A stretch of DNA of 64,000 nt, from positions 2,356,001 through 2,420,000 of the forward strand of contig NZ_CP011036.1 in assembly GCF_002221505.1 (NCBI RefSeq), in the 5' to 3' direction. The translations under genes and the position numbers were made by a program. The notes under the pieces were generated by a model. The model saw only the letters and a program-made list of their open reading frames with translations, was not told the origin of the DNA and did no database searches. This DNA is from Pseudoalteromonas nigrifaciens. Its GTDB lineage: Bacteria > Pseudomonadota > Gammaproteobacteria > Enterobacterales > Alteromonadaceae. This document shows, in pieces, positions 54,428-63,728 of this stretch (position 1 is its first letter; each line of letters opens with the position of its first letter).

Positions 54428-56569
54428 TTTTTGAATTAACAGTAACAACTGCGCTGTGGCGGTTGCATCGGCAAGCGCTCGGTGATGGCTGGTTAAGTTT
54501 AAATTAAAGTGCTTTGACAAATTACCCAACGAGTACGACTTTAAGCCCGCAAAGGCTTTACGCGATTCCACCACAGTGCACAACTTGGGCATTTTAAAAG
54601 GCACCTTTGCCATTTCGCACTCTTTTTTAATAAACCCGTAGTCAAAGTTAACATTGTGCGCAACAAAAATGCTTCCCGCTAATTTAGCCATTAAAGGTTT
54701 TACTATATCTGCAAATACTGGCGCATTACTTACCATGCTATCGCTAATACCGGTTAGCGACGTGATAAACCCGGGTATATGTCGTTGTGGGTTAACTAAA
54801 GTAGTCCAGGTATCGATTACTTTGCCATGCTGTACTTTAACTAAGCCAATTTCGGTTATTTTGTTACCGCCTTTTAATGCGCCTGTCGTTTCTAAATCAA
54901 CTACGCTGTAAATGCGGTTGGGATCTATAAACCATTTAACAACGGCTATATGTACCTCAAAACCACTGCTCTTTAAGTTATCTATAGTCGTTAATTGATT
55001 TCGCCTTAGCTTGTCGCCTGGGGCTTTTACTTCTTCAAAATGTACTTTGCCGTTATGGATAACCATTAAGTCGGGGTAGCCGTCTTTTAGCTGTAAATAA
55101 TGCTTACTCATATTGGTTAAGTGATCGATTAACGCCTCAATTGGGCTATTTAAAATCAGCGCTTCTAGTGGTTGTAATAACTCGTTATGCCATTTAAATA
55201 AACCGTTAGGTTGATCAAAGTATTGCGCTGCATTTTTACATACTAATTTAAGTAATGCCTGAGGTGTTTGGCACTGTGCTAAGCGCTCATTTATTTGCGC
55301 TGGTTGCGCTGCATAAAAATTACCAAGCCTTAATACTTGCGGATAAATATCAAACTCATTGCATAGCGGATAAGGGGTATCAATAAATAATTCGTGCCAA
55401 AATACTAAACCAAACAAACTTTGCCACAATGTGTTTTCGGTATTAAATACCTGCATACCTTGGCCAGTGTAATAATCGTTTACGCCTTGCTCTACTTCAC
55501 CTCGGTATAATTCGTCAATTTCGAGTACGCACTGAGTGTCAGCAAGCATAGTGCTTAAACGCGAACGCGTTTGCTTATTAAATTTACGCATTAAAAAGTC
55601 GTCAGCAAAATACAGTAAATCATCCGTTAGCGGATTTTCAATAATGGCTTCTAAGCGTGCTTTTACCCACTGTTTATTACCAAGCCTGTATTGCTCTCTT
55701 ATTTGAATTTCGTGTGCTTCGCTATCATCAACACACCCTTCAAGTAAACTAAAAGCAAGTTCGCTATTGGTGTTTTTTAACTGTTTAAAAAGCTGTACTA
55801 ATAACTTATTTTTAAGCGCAACAGCTATTGCACCATACGCAGCTTGCACTAGAACCTGCGGCGCTAAAGCAACGTAATCGTTCTCATCAGTTATATTTTT
55901 AAATGCTAATCGGTAACGGTTTAATAAATAGTTTGATTGCCCCTCGGCCTTCGTTTCAAAGCGCGATAAGCTCTCGCTATGCCCTTCACGCGTAGCGGTT
56001 AAACCTAAGTCTCGCATTACAAAACGGTTTTGATGATTCACATCACCACTGCTTAGTTTACCTGCAAATAAAAACTCAAAATACTCATAATAATCGCTGC
56101 GATTATTAATTACATACTGGCTATAAAGCGGTGCAAGCTCGTGCGGGCAGCTTTTAAAAAACTCACGGGCACTATTCACCAGCGCGCCTTTAGCGGCGCT
56201 CTTTTTATAGCTTATTTGTTCGTCGTAATTACTTAGTAACTCTAGTAAAGCAGGTTTGGTTAAGTGCGCCAAAAGCTGTGAATAATGCTGCTCGTTCGGC
56301 TCAAATAAAATACCTGCTTTTTTTAGCGTATAAATAGCCTGATGCGGCGAGATTATTTCTTCATAAGTGAGGGACTGCGCTTGTACTAAATAGGGTTTGC
56401 GCGAATACACGCGCGCCAACATACACTGGCTTTGCTCATCAAGCTGATTAATTTTATTAATAAATTCGCTGTGCTTGGGCTCAAGTAAGTGCATACATTT
56501 ACTTGTTACAAACTCAATAAGCTCTCTAAAATGCGCTAAATAGTATTTTGCTGGTAATTCTTTTTTCAT
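54416..56569 (-). CDS. FAN1-type VRR-NUC nuclease fused to a DEDDh 3'-5' exonuclease
   Basis: A 717-residue repair nuclease with two catalytic domains. Residues 1-500 resemble bacterial FAN1: AKYYLAHFRELIEFV at the N-terminus, then a long helical, TPR-like body. The VRR-NUC core is GYPDLMVIHNG and EEVKAPGDKLRRNQ (about 498-550), with the PD-(D/E)XK residues Asp, Glu and Lys intact. A DnaQ-like exonuclease follows (about 553-717): VVDLETTGALKGG, VAHNVNFDYGFI and HHRALADATATAQ, with all DEDDh positions present. FAN1 alone is an ICL-repair and flap nuclease. The start at 56569 is chosen because a LexA box ends 14 nt upstream; the longer frame to 56608 would contain that box. It is convergent with ybaM. 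Confidence 0.85.
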   Translation of the reverse strand: MKKELPAKYYLAHFRELIEFVTSKCMHLLEPKHSEFINKINQLDEQSQCMLARVYSRKPYLVQAQSLTYEEIISPHQAIYTLKKAGILFEPNEQHYSQLLAHLTKPALLELLSNYDEQISYKKSAAKGALVNSAREFFKSCPHELAPLYSQYVINNRSDYYEYFEFLFAGKLSSGDVNHQNRFVMRDLGLTATREGHSESLSRFETKAEGQSNYLLNRYRLAFKNITDENDYVALAPQVLVQAAYGAIAVALKNKLLVQLFKQLKNTNSELAFSLLEGCVDDSEAHEIQIREQYRLGNKQWVKARLEAIIENPLTDDLLYFADDFLMRKFNKQTRSRLSTMLADTQCVLEIDELYRGEVEQGVNDYYTGQGMQVFNTENTLWQSLFGLVFWHELFIDTPYPLCNEFDIYPQVLRLGNFYAAQPAQINERLAQCQTPQALLKLVCKNAAQYFDQPNGLFKWHNELLQPLEALILNSPIEALIDHLTNMSKHYLQLKDGYPDLMVIHNGKVHFEEVKAPGDKLRRNQLTTIDNLKSSGFEVHIAVVKWFIDPNRIYSVVDLETTGALKGGNKITEIGLVKVQHGKVIDTWTTLVNPQRHIPGFITSLTGISDSMVSNAPVFADIVKPLMAKLAGSIFVAHNVNFDYGFIKKECEMAKVPFKMPKLCTVVESRKAFAGLKSYSLGNLSKHFNLNLTSHHRALADATATAQLLLLIQKSQS

Positions 56570-56582
56570 AACATTGCCATGG

Positions 56583-56598
56583 CTGTATATAAAAACAG
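56583..56598. promoter_or_regulatory. LexA (SOS) box of the FAN1-exonuclease gene
   Basis: CTGTATATAAAAACAG fits the LexA consensus CTG-N10-CAG in both half-sites. It ends 13 nt before the ATG at 56569, where LexA would block the promoter or initiation. It is the best SOS box in the window. Confidence 0.85.
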
Positions 56599-56734
56599 TA
56601 TCTAGCATTTATGCTTATTATTCAATCTTAAAGTTGTAACCAGTAATGCTTTGAGTTATCAGGCGTTAATTAGGATTAGATTTAGCACCATTAATAGTGC
56701 TAATAATATTATTTCTTACGCTAATTATGATGCT

Positions 56735-56926
56735 GCAGCCCTTGCTGTGGACGCCAGTGCGCAGTGGATTGCTAACTTTGCAATTACTATGACCTTCCCT
56801 ATTATGCTTGCCAATATAGGCCTTGCCGGTGCTTACGGATTTTATGCGTTATCGGCACTTATAAGCCTGTTTTTTGTTGTTAAATACATTAAAGAAACGC
56901 GCGGTAAAACGCTCGAATCTATGTGA
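56735..56926 (+). pseudogene. C-terminal remnant of an MFS sugar transporter
   Basis: Only the last two helices of a sugar-porter-type MFS protein remain: SAQWIANFAITMTFPIMLA, then GAYGFYALSALISLFFVVKY and the terminal KETRGKTLESM that is typical of the XylE/GalP-like family. About 60 of 450-500 residues are present. The frame upstream of 56735 is not transporter-like. It is a deletion remnant, next to another pseudogene. Short hairpins at 56932-56958 may be its old terminator. Confidence 0.8.
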
Positions 56927-57155
56927 TTTTTAAAAGCGGTGATATTAGTCGCCGCTTTGCCTTTACATACAATAGCGCCATTTAATAATGGCGATTTAAA
57001 TAACCTAAAGGTTAAATAGCAATCTATGCTCATTTATTTTAACTTTATGGTCATTGTTCTATTGCCTTTTATTATAAGTAATCTATTTAAATTCCTTTTT
57101 AGAATATCAAAAGTTAGCTATTGTCCGCCAATTGCAACTTTATGTGTCTACCAAA

Positions 57156-58394
57156 ATGAAAAAACAGTTAATATCAGGCTTAGCTTTAACGTGCGCGTTG
57201 GGCTCATTTAGTACATTTGCTACGAATGGTTATTTTACTCACGGCTACGGCATGACCCACAAAGGTATGGCTGGCGCAGGTGTAGCGCTGTCAGAAGAGC
57301 TAATGTCTGGCGCTAATAATCCAGCAACCTTTTTACCAAACGGAACACAGCTATCTCTGGGCTTAGAGCTTTTTCTCCTGGGCGAAAATACACTGCATCA
57401 AAAGTAGATACTTTTTACCCTGGCGCATTTTATCTTGCAGCAAAAACACAAAAAAGCGACAACACCGTGTTTGCAATTCCAGAATTTGCTATTGGTCATC
57501 AATTAAATGAAAAAGTAAATATTACGGCGGTATGAATACCGAGTACAGCGCAGAGTCCGCTCCTGAAGGCACCTTTTACGCTGGTATGGCAGGCGTTGAT
57601 TTAAAGCAACTCTTTATTAGCCCAACCTTAAGCTATAAGTTGAATGAACAAACACGCCTTGGTGTATCCCCCATTTACGTGGTGCAACAGTTTGAAGCAC
57701 AAGGGCTTGAAAACTTTGCTCCTTTTTCGCAATCACCAGAAGCGCTTACTAATAATGGCACAGATACAAGTACAGGGTTTGGTGTTCAATTAGGTAAAGC
57801 CATGCAATTAACTCATCGCTTAGTTTAGGCGCAAGTTACCGCTCAGCAGTGTCGATGGAAGAGTTTGATAGCTATAAAGGTTTGTTTGCAGAGCAAGGCG
57901 GATTTGATCTGCCAAGTTCGTTTCAACTTGGTGCAGCTTATAAGCTTACACCCAGTAATCAGGTGGTATTTGATTGGCAAAAAATCAATTACAGCGAAGT
58001 AAAAAGTATTGCAAATCCAATCAATAACTTAATGTCAGCGCCTTTAGGAGCTAACGCCGGCGCTGGATTTGGCTGGAACGATATGACTATTTATAAGCTT
58101 GGTTATCAGTGGCAGCGTACACCGCAACAAAAGATTCGCTTTGGGGTGTCTTACACCGAGCAACCTATTCCTTCGTCCCAAGTTATATTAAATATTTTAG
58201 CGCCAGGCGTTCAAGAGTGGCATTTTACAACGGGCTTTAGCCATTCTTTTACCAACAAGGTACAATTAAACGCTATGGCTTTTTATTCGCCAGCAAAAAA
58301 AGTAACAGGTGCTAACTACTTAGCGCCGAATCAGCAAGTATCAATCGAAATGAAACAAACCGGTTTAGGTGTTTCTATTGTTTGGGAAATTTAA
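57156..58394 (+). pseudogene. FadL/OMPP1/TodX-family outer-membrane protein, three disruptions
   Basis: Joined, the pieces encode about 410 residues of a FadL-family hydrophobic-substrate channel: signal MKKQLISGLALTCALGSFST, the FadL hallmark TNGYFTHGYGMTHKGMAG and ANNPATF near the N-terminus, and barrel strands ending GLGVSIVWEI. Three lesions break it. A T is lost in the run near 57371 (ELFSPGRKYTASK is recovered in the next frame). About 16 nt appear missing near 57532 between GGCGGT repeats (ITAV continues as MNTEYSA). An A is lost near 57806 (NSSLSLGASYRSAVSM is recovered in the next frame). It ends 3 nt before the YeeE/YedE pair. Confidence 0.85.
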
Positions 58395-58397
58395 AAA

Positions 58398-58811
58398 ATG
58401 GTAACAGAATTCACCCCAGTGTCGGCTGCAATAGGCGGTGCATTAATAGGTATAGCGTGTACGTTATTACTGGTTTTATACGGAAAAATTGCAGGCATCT
58501 CGGGCATTGTTAAGTCTGTATTTGCTAAAGCAAATTCGGGCTCTCGTTGGCAGTTATACTTTATTTTAGGGTTGTTGTTAGCAGGTGTAGCTGTAAGAGT
58601 ATTTGCGCCTTCTTTATTAGAAGGCGAATTACAGTTGTCGCCTTGGCTTATTATTGTTGCGGGGCTTTTAGTTGGCGTAGGTACAACTTTAGCTAATGGA
58701 TGTACAAGTGGCCATGGCGTGTGCGGCATGTCGCGTTTTTCTACCCGCTCTTGGGTTGCAATGTGTACATTTATGCTCGTCGCCATTATTACAGCAAACC
58801 TGGTAGGATAA
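58398..58811 (+). CDS. YeeE/YedE-family membrane protein, first of pair
   Basis: A 137-residue half-size YeeE/YedE (DUF395) protein with about four helices. The conserved TTLANGCTSGHGVCGMSRFS motif near residues 95-114 carries two Cys. YeeE in E. coli is a thiosulfate transporter whose conserved Cys residues handle the substrate, and paired small forms occur in operons for sulfur or sulfide handling. It begins 3 nt after the broken FadL-family gene and is followed 3 nt later by its partner. Confidence 0.88.
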   Translation: MVTEFTPVSAAIGGALIGIACTLLLVLYGKIAGISGIVKSVFAKANSGSRWQLYFILGLLLAGVAVRVFAPSLLEGELQLSPWLIIVAGLLVGVGTTLANGCTSGHGVCGMSRFSTRSWVAMCTFMLVAIITANLVG

Positions 58812-58814
58812 GTA

Positions 58815-59219
58815 ATGAAAGCAATTATGATGGTTGTTATAGGCTTTATATTTGGCTTAGGGCTTATTATTAGCGGTATGACAAACCCCGCTAAAGTAAT
58901 TAACTTTCTTACCTTTGGAAACCAATGGGATGGAAGCTTAATTATAGTGATGGCTGTTGCCATGCTAATAATGATGCTTACGTGGTTATGGGTTGCAAAA
59001 AAAGAGAAGCCACTCCTTTCAGGATCATTTAACTTAAGTGATTTGAAAAAAGTTGATGCGCGCTTAATTACTGGCTCAATACTCTTTGGTTTAGGCTGGG
59101 GTTTAAGTGGCATATGCCCAGGCCCTGGCTTGGTTCAATTAGTGTCTTTTAAAGTGGAATTTTTGTTGTTTTTTGCGGCCGTGCTAGGCGGTATGTGGCT
59201 AACTAAAAAGCTTACTTAA
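58815..59219 (+). CDS. YeeE/YedE-family membrane protein, second of pair
   Basis: A 134-residue partner of the preceding gene, with four helices (MVVIGFIFGLGLIISGMTNP, SLIIVMAVAMLIMMLTWLWV and others). The second-half signature is GLGWGLSGICPGPGLVQL near residue 98, with one conserved Cys. The two halves together would rebuild one full YeeE/YedE-like transporter. It is closed by a long hairpin at 59238-59279. Confidence 0.88.
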   Translation: MKAIMMVVIGFIFGLGLIISGMTNPAKVINFLTFGNQWDGSLIIVMAVAMLIMMLTWLWVAKKEKPLLSGSFNLSDLKKVDARLITGSILFGLGWGLSGICPGPGLVQLVSFKVEFLLFFAAVLGGMWLTKKLT

Positions 59220-59237
59220 GTTTGATTTTAGAGGCTG

Positions 59238-59279
59238 TTTAAGTAATCCATTAATACTGGTGTTAATGGATTACTTAAA
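59238..59279 (+). terminator. Long hairpin after the YeeE/YedE pair
   Basis: A perfect 17-bp inverted repeat (TTTAAGTAATCCATTAA and its complement) with an 8-nt loop, 18 nt after the last stop codon. It lacks a strong U-tract, so it may also protect the 3' end. Confidence 0.7.
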
Positions 59280-59363
59280 GGTAATTAGCCAGCACTTATT
59301 ATCCGAATTTAGGCCTTTTAATACTCAAGACTAAGTGGCTAATTAATTGTGTAGAGTAGCGCT

Positions 59364-59391
59364 AAAAAAACGCCCCTAAAAGGAGCGTTTA
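59364..59391 (-). terminator. Intrinsic terminator of the CoA-transferase gene
   Basis: On the minus strand the stem AAACGCTCC / GGGGCGTTT (one wobble pair) is followed by TTTTTTT, 55 nt past the stop codon. Confidence 0.85.
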
Positions 59392-59446
59392 ATTAAACCC
59401 AAAACAGATTAACTGTATGGATTGGCGCAATTTGGGATTATATTTA

Positions 59447-60940
59447 TTAGGCTTTTTTCATACTGCCTTGCTCTTCAAGGCGAATATGCCAGCTAAACGC
59501 TTCTTCTAATAAATGAGGTGTGTGTCCGCCTCGCTTACAAGCGCGCTCATAGTAATCTAGCATGGCGTCACGGTAATCTGGGTGCACACAGTGCTTAATA
59601 ACTTGTACAGCACGTTCACGTGGCGCTAAGCCGCGTAAATCGGCTAAGCCTTGCTCGGTTACTAATATATCAACGTCATGTTCGTTATGGTCAACGTGGC
59701 TTACCATAGGTACTACACTCGAAATAGCGCCATCTTTAGCAATCGACTTAGTAACAAATATCGCTAAATGCGCATTACGTGCAAAGTCACCCGAGCCGCC
59801 AATACCATTCATCATGCGAGTACCACAAACGTGGGTTGAGTTTACGTTACCGTACATATCAAACTCAAGCGCAGTATTAATGGCAATGATCCCTAAACGG
59901 CGTACTATTTCAGGGTGATTCGACACTTCTTGCGGACGTAACACTAATTTATCTTTATATTCTGATAGGTTATTAAATACTTTTGCATTACAACGCTCTG
60001 ATAAAACAATTGAACTGCCTGAAGCAAATTTAAGTTTACCGGCATCAATTAAATCAAAGGTCGAATCTTGTAATACTTCTGAGTACATTGTTAAATCTTC
60101 AAAATCAGAATCTAACAATCCCATCATTACCGCGTTAGCAATATTACCAATACCTGCTTGTAATGGCCCTAGGTTTTCTGCCATACGCTTTTGTGCTACT
60201 TCTTCTTTAAAAAAGCTCACTAAGTGGCTGGCAATAGCCGCTGTATCTACGTCAGGGTCGGTAACTGTTGAAAACGAATCGCTCTGATTAGTAAAAACAA
60301 TGCCAACAATTTTAGCAGGATCAATTGGAATAGCCGTGCTACCAATACGATCATCTACTTTAGTTAAAGGAATTGGTTGGCGCACAGGGCGATACGAAGG
60401 AATATATATGTCATGCAAGCCTTCAAGTTCAGGGCTGTGCAACATATTTATTTCAATAATCACTTCTTTAGCAAAAATAGCAAAGCTTGCAGAGTTTCCT
60501 ACCGAAGTAGTAGGCACAATATGGCCTTCTTCAGTAATTGCTACCGCTTCAATAACCGCCACATCAGGCATAGTTAATTGATGATTACGCAACTGCTCAA
60601 CGGTTTCTGATAAATGCTGGTCAATAAACATTACTTCGCCGTTATTAATCGCTTTACGTAATGTACTATCTACTTGAAAAGGCATACGGCGGGCTAGCAC
60701 ACCCGCTTCTGTAAGTAGTTTATCTAAATCATTACCTAACGACGCACCGGTCATTAGGTTTATTTTCATTGGATTATTTTTAACACGCTCAACCAGTGCT
60801 CTTGGCACGGCTTTAGCTTCACCGGCACGAGTAAAGCCACTCATGCCTACTGTCATTCCATCTTTAATAAATTGGCTAGCTTGTTCTGCTGACATTACTT
60901 TTTGGTGCAGATTGCTATTGCGGATACGTTCTAACTGCAT
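59447..60940 (-). CDS. Acetyl-CoA hydrolase / succinyl-CoA:acetate CoA-transferase family
   Basis: A 497-residue class I CoA transferase of the Ach1/Cat1/AarC type, which moves CoA between acetate and succinate or hydrolyses acetyl-CoA. The N-terminal VGMSGFTRAGEAKAVPRAL, the central IGNIANAVMMGL and the catalytic-Glu segment MYSEVLQDSTFDLID are present, as are the late GGSGDFARNAHLAIFVTKS and VTEQGLADLRGLAPRERA. It probably serves acetate overflow or re-use. It is monocistronic. The 318-bp upstream gap (60941-61258) shows no gene before ffs. Confidence 0.92.
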   Translation of the reverse strand: MQLERIRNSNLHQKVMSAEQASQFIKDGMTVGMSGFTRAGEAKAVPRALVERVKNNPMKINLMTGASLGNDLDKLLTEAGVLARRMPFQVDSTLRKAINNGEVMFIDQHLSETVEQLRNHQLTMPDVAVIEAVAITEEGHIVPTTSVGNSASFAIFAKEVIIEINMLHSPELEGLHDIYIPSYRPVRQPIPLTKVDDRIGSTAIPIDPAKIVGIVFTNQSDSFSTVTDPDVDTAAIASHLVSFFKEEVAQKRMAENLGPLQAGIGNIANAVMMGLLDSDFEDLTMYSEVLQDSTFDLIDAGKLKFASGSSIVLSERCNAKVFNNLSEYKDKLVLRPQEVSNHPEIVRRLGIIAINTALEFDMYGNVNSTHVCGTRMMNGIGGSGDFARNAHLAIFVTKSIAKDGAISSVVPMVSHVDHNEHDVDILVTEQGLADLRGLAPRERAVQVIKHCVHPDYRDAMLDYYERACKRGGHTPHLLEEAFSWHIRLEEQGSMKKA

Positions 60941-61240
60941 ACTACTGAGCCCCTTTTTAATTTGGCGTTATTTTAAGTATTACAGCGCACTTCGCAATCT
61001 AGACTTAGGTCGCATTTACTAAATTAAGTTACGCAAACACAGAATAAAGTGCCTTGGTGGTAGCAATCTACTTTAATGTACGAACATTTATATAAATTTA
61101 ATATGCTGATATAGCGTAAGTTTTAAGTGAGTATTTAAAGTATGGGATTAAAATTAGAAAAAAGTAGAATAATGAGAGAGAAATAAATTGAATAAAATGT
61201 AGTTGAAAAATTGGCTTAATTATAAGTAATTAGTTTATAG

Positions 61241-61263
61241 CACCCAAATGAGGAATTTGGGTG
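61241..61263 (-). terminator. 3' hairpin of ffs
   Basis: A 9-bp inverted repeat (CACCCAAAT / ATTTGGGTG, 5-nt loop) overlapping the 3' end of the 4.5S RNA gene. The tract after it is AT-rich rather than U-rich. Confidence 0.6.
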
Positions 61264-61372
61264 GCAGTCTTACCAGCCACATCTCGGCACACACGTCACA
61301 AACTGTGGCTGCTCCCTTCCGGGCCTGACCAGGTTCGCCTGCTAGTGTTGCGAGAGGACCAATAAGACTACC
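61259..61372 (-). ncRNA. ffs: Signal recognition particle 4.5S RNA
   Basis: On the minus strand the interval folds as the bacterial small SRP RNA. The conserved core is present: the CCGGAAGGGAGCAGCC hairpin-and-loop with the GGAA tetraloop, and the opposite strand TGGTCAGG. The outer helix pairs GGTAGTCTT with AAGACTGCC. About 114 nt, as in E. coli. It binds Ffh to target membrane proteins. A good promoter precedes it (61401-61429), and a 9-bp hairpin (CACCCAAAT / ATTTGGGTG) follows at about 61241-61263. Confidence 0.96.
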
Positions 61373-61400
61373 ATTGAGGGCCTTGGTTGGCGCGGGAAGG

Positions 61401-61429
61401 ATTATCTCTACTTTTGCTACGTTATTCAA
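61401..61429 (-). promoter_or_regulatory. Promoter of ffs
   Basis: On the minus strand, -35 TTGAAT (61424-61429) and -10 GATAAT (61401-61406) are separated by 17 nt. A GC-rich discriminator follows (CCCGCGCC), as for other stable-RNA genes. Confidence 0.8.
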
Positions 61430-61502
61430 GGGATAATCGAAAAAGAAAGTGCGATTGCATACTTCATATACAATCGCGGCCTTTTAAACTGTTTTATGTT
61501 TA

Positions 61503-62372
61503 CTATTTGCTCTCTAACTGCGCTTTAATATTTCGCAGTGCCGCTTTTACTTTTTTCATGTTCTCTGGGCCCATACGTAAAAGCTGTTTTTGTGCAGCGG
61601 GTAATTGCTCCCACTCTGCAAATGCATATTGGTAGGTTACTGAATCGCGCAGTAATGGTAAGTTACCTTCTGGCTCTGGTGTATCGAGTAATAAGTCGAT
61701 TGCATCTTCAAGCGTTTGAGTAAACTCATTATCGCCGTAACCAATTTCTGTATAGGCATTATTAATAAGCGGTTTATATTCTTCAAATAAACGCACGGCT
61801 TGGGCGGCGCTCATACTAGTAAATATTTTTACATACGGGGTGTAACGTTCATAACTATTAGGATCGATAGTTAAAATATCACCTTCTGTGACACTAAATT
61901 TTTCTTCTGGCTTTATTACTGGTGTATGTTTTGTAGCAACTTTGCCCTTTGCTAAATTATCAACAAACACGACACCACGGCGAATAACATCATCGGTAAT
62001 CATTAGCTCCATTACCGAATCACTTAAGTATTCATCCATTTTTGCCACAACGACTGCATCACTTTCATCAAGTGGTGGTAATTGCACGGCTGCTGGCTCG
62101 GCATCACGCTGCGCTGGCATTTCATAATCTTGCGGTTTATCTGGCAATACTGATGGAACATCTAAAACAGGATCATTCTCTGGCTTTAACTCCATCATAG
62201 GCTGCTCTACTGGTGCTGGCTCAACCTCAGTAAGCACTTCTGCCTCGTTGCTTGGCTTAAGCAATACAAATGCAGCGGCGCATACGAGTACCACTAAAAT
62301 AATAATGGCAAAAAGTAGATTGTTATTAGGTGGACGTTTTTGAACATCTGACGCTGATAGTTTATCTGACAT
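61503..62372 (-). CDS. DUF3014 family membrane-anchored protein
   Basis: A 289-residue protein from the ATG at 62372, preceded by a GGAG ribosome site; the longer frame to 62405 lacks support. A single N-terminal transmembrane helix (LLFAIIILVVLVCAAAFVLL) follows a short cytoplasmic stretch. A Pro/Glu-rich linker leads to the DUF3014 domain (LMITDDVIRRGVVFVDNLAK, YERYTPYVKIFTSMSAAQAV). The function is unknown; the bulk is predicted to be periplasmic. It diverges from the patatin-like gene. Confidence 0.85.
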   Translation of the reverse strand: MSDKLSASDVQKRPPNNNLLFAIIILVVLVCAAAFVLLKPSNEAEVLTEVEPAPVEQPMMELKPENDPVLDVPSVLPDKPQDYEMPAQRDAEPAAVQLPPLDESDAVVVAKMDEYLSDSVMELMITDDVIRRGVVFVDNLAKGKVATKHTPVIKPEEKFSVTEGDILTIDPNSYERYTPYVKIFTSMSAAQAVRLFEEYKPLINNAYTEIGYGDNEFTQTLEDAIDLLLDTPEPEGNLPLLRDSVTYQYAFAEWEQLPAAQKQLLRMGPENMKKVKAALRNIKAQLESK

Positions 62373-62544
62373 ACGAACTCCATTAAAATTAAAATGCAAT
62401 ATCACTTAGAGTATTCTAAATGAGTTTAATTCATAGCTTACAGTAAATAATATTAAAAGCAGCTAAGGTATCCTTTGATTCTTCTAGCTTAAAGACTTAA
62501 AGTAAATAAATAAAGTAAAGACGTAGAACAGTTTAGTCCCTTAT

Positions 62545-63690
62545 ATGAAAATCAAGCAAGTTGATCCTAACAAACCCAAAGTTGCCCTTCTATTAACAGG
62601 GGGTGGCGCACGCGCTGCTTATCAAGTAGGCGTACTTAAAGCATTAGCTCATAGCATGCCTAGAACAGCGCCTCTGCCATTTAGAGTAATAAATGGTACA
62701 TCTGCTGGGGCTATAAACTCTGCGGCGCTAGCTTGCTATGCCTCCTGCGCGCACTTAGCAGTTAGAAAGCTCGAGTCTGTATGGAAGAACTTTTCTACTT
62801 CTATGGTGTATAAAAGTGATTTTTTAAGTGTATTTGGTCATATTACTCGTAATATTTTAACCAGTTTTCAGTCAGAACATATAAATCATCCGCCTGCGAG
62901 TTTATTAAACAATCGGCCACTGCGTAAATTATTAAACGAAATATTAGATTTACATCGCATTGAACGCAATTTACATCACAATTACTTAGAAGCGCTTTCG
63001 ATTACCGCCTCTAGTTATACTACTGGTGATTCGGTGGCGTTTTATCAATCTAATACACGCCTACCATGGCAACGCGCTAAACGTGAGGGCCGCGCTACGC
63101 GTATTAATGTTGAGCATTTAATGGCTTCGAGCGCCATTCCTATGGTGTTTCCTAGTGTAAATATTTATAACCATTACTTTGGTGATGGCTCTATACATCA
63201 GTTATCGCCTCTAAGCCCATCAATACATTTAGGCGCTGAAAAAATATTCATTATTGGTGTTGAGCAGCCTAAAGAGTTACACCCTGTGGGTTACTCTGCT
63301 CATTACCCTGGGCTGTCTTCGGTTGCAGGGCATTTACTCGACAGCGTGTTTACCGACACTATGCAATCTGACTTAGAACGGCTAGAGCGAATTAACCGCA
63401 CCTTAGGCTTGCTGCCAGCTCGCGATAAACACCAAGAACTTAAGCGCATAGAAACCTGCGTGATCAACCCATCACAAAACTTTAATGCTATTGCCGCGCA
63501 GTACTACGACGATATGCCATGGGCAATTAAAGTGTTGCTTAGGATCATAGGGGTTAAAAAACATTCGCAATCGAGTTTAACCAGCTATTTATTATTTGAA
63601 AAACGTTATACTCAACATTTAATACAAATTGGTTATGAGGATGGCATGAAAAAGCTGCCTGAAATACGTAAGTTTTTAGAGCTAGATTAG
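62545..63690 (+). CDS. Patatin-like phospholipase
   Basis: A 381-residue lipid acyl hydrolase of the patatin family. The oxyanion motif GGGARAAYQVGVLKAL lies near residue 19, the nucleophile elbow INGTSAGAIN (G-x-S-x-G, Ser near residue 53), and the dyad Asp in YFGDGSIHQLSP, where most family members have DGG. It has no signal peptide. Bacterial members range from phospholipases to esterases, so the substrate is open. It is flanked by the divergent DUF3014 gene and convergent with the transporter fragment. Confidence 0.9.
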   Translation: MKIKQVDPNKPKVALLLTGGGARAAYQVGVLKALAHSMPRTAPLPFRVINGTSAGAINSAALACYASCAHLAVRKLESVWKNFSTSMVYKSDFLSVFGHITRNILTSFQSEHINHPPASLLNNRPLRKLLNEILDLHRIERNLHHNYLEALSITASSYTTGDSVAFYQSNTRLPWQRAKREGRATRINVEHLMASSAIPMVFPSVNIYNHYFGDGSIHQLSPLSPSIHLGAEKIFIIGVEQPKELHPVGYSAHYPGLSSVAGHLLDSVFTDTMQSDLERLERINRTLGLLPARDKHQELKRIETCVINPSQNFNAIAAQYYDDMPWAIKVLLRIIGVKKHSQSSLTSYLLFEKRYTQHLIQIGYEDGMKKLPEIRKFLELD

Positions 63691-63728
63691 GGCGCTGATG
63701 CATGCTCGCCCTGCATCATCTAAGTAAC

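Noticed and set aside
58391..59113. A 240-codon minus-strand frame opposite the YeeE/YedE pair
   Set aside because: The plus strand encodes two recognisable membrane proteins with conserved Cys motifs. The opposite product is a low-complexity shadow.
61235..61429. A 64-codon minus-strand frame over the 4.5S RNA gene
   Set aside because: The interval is the ffs RNA, with its conserved core and promoter. The frame has no protein-like features.
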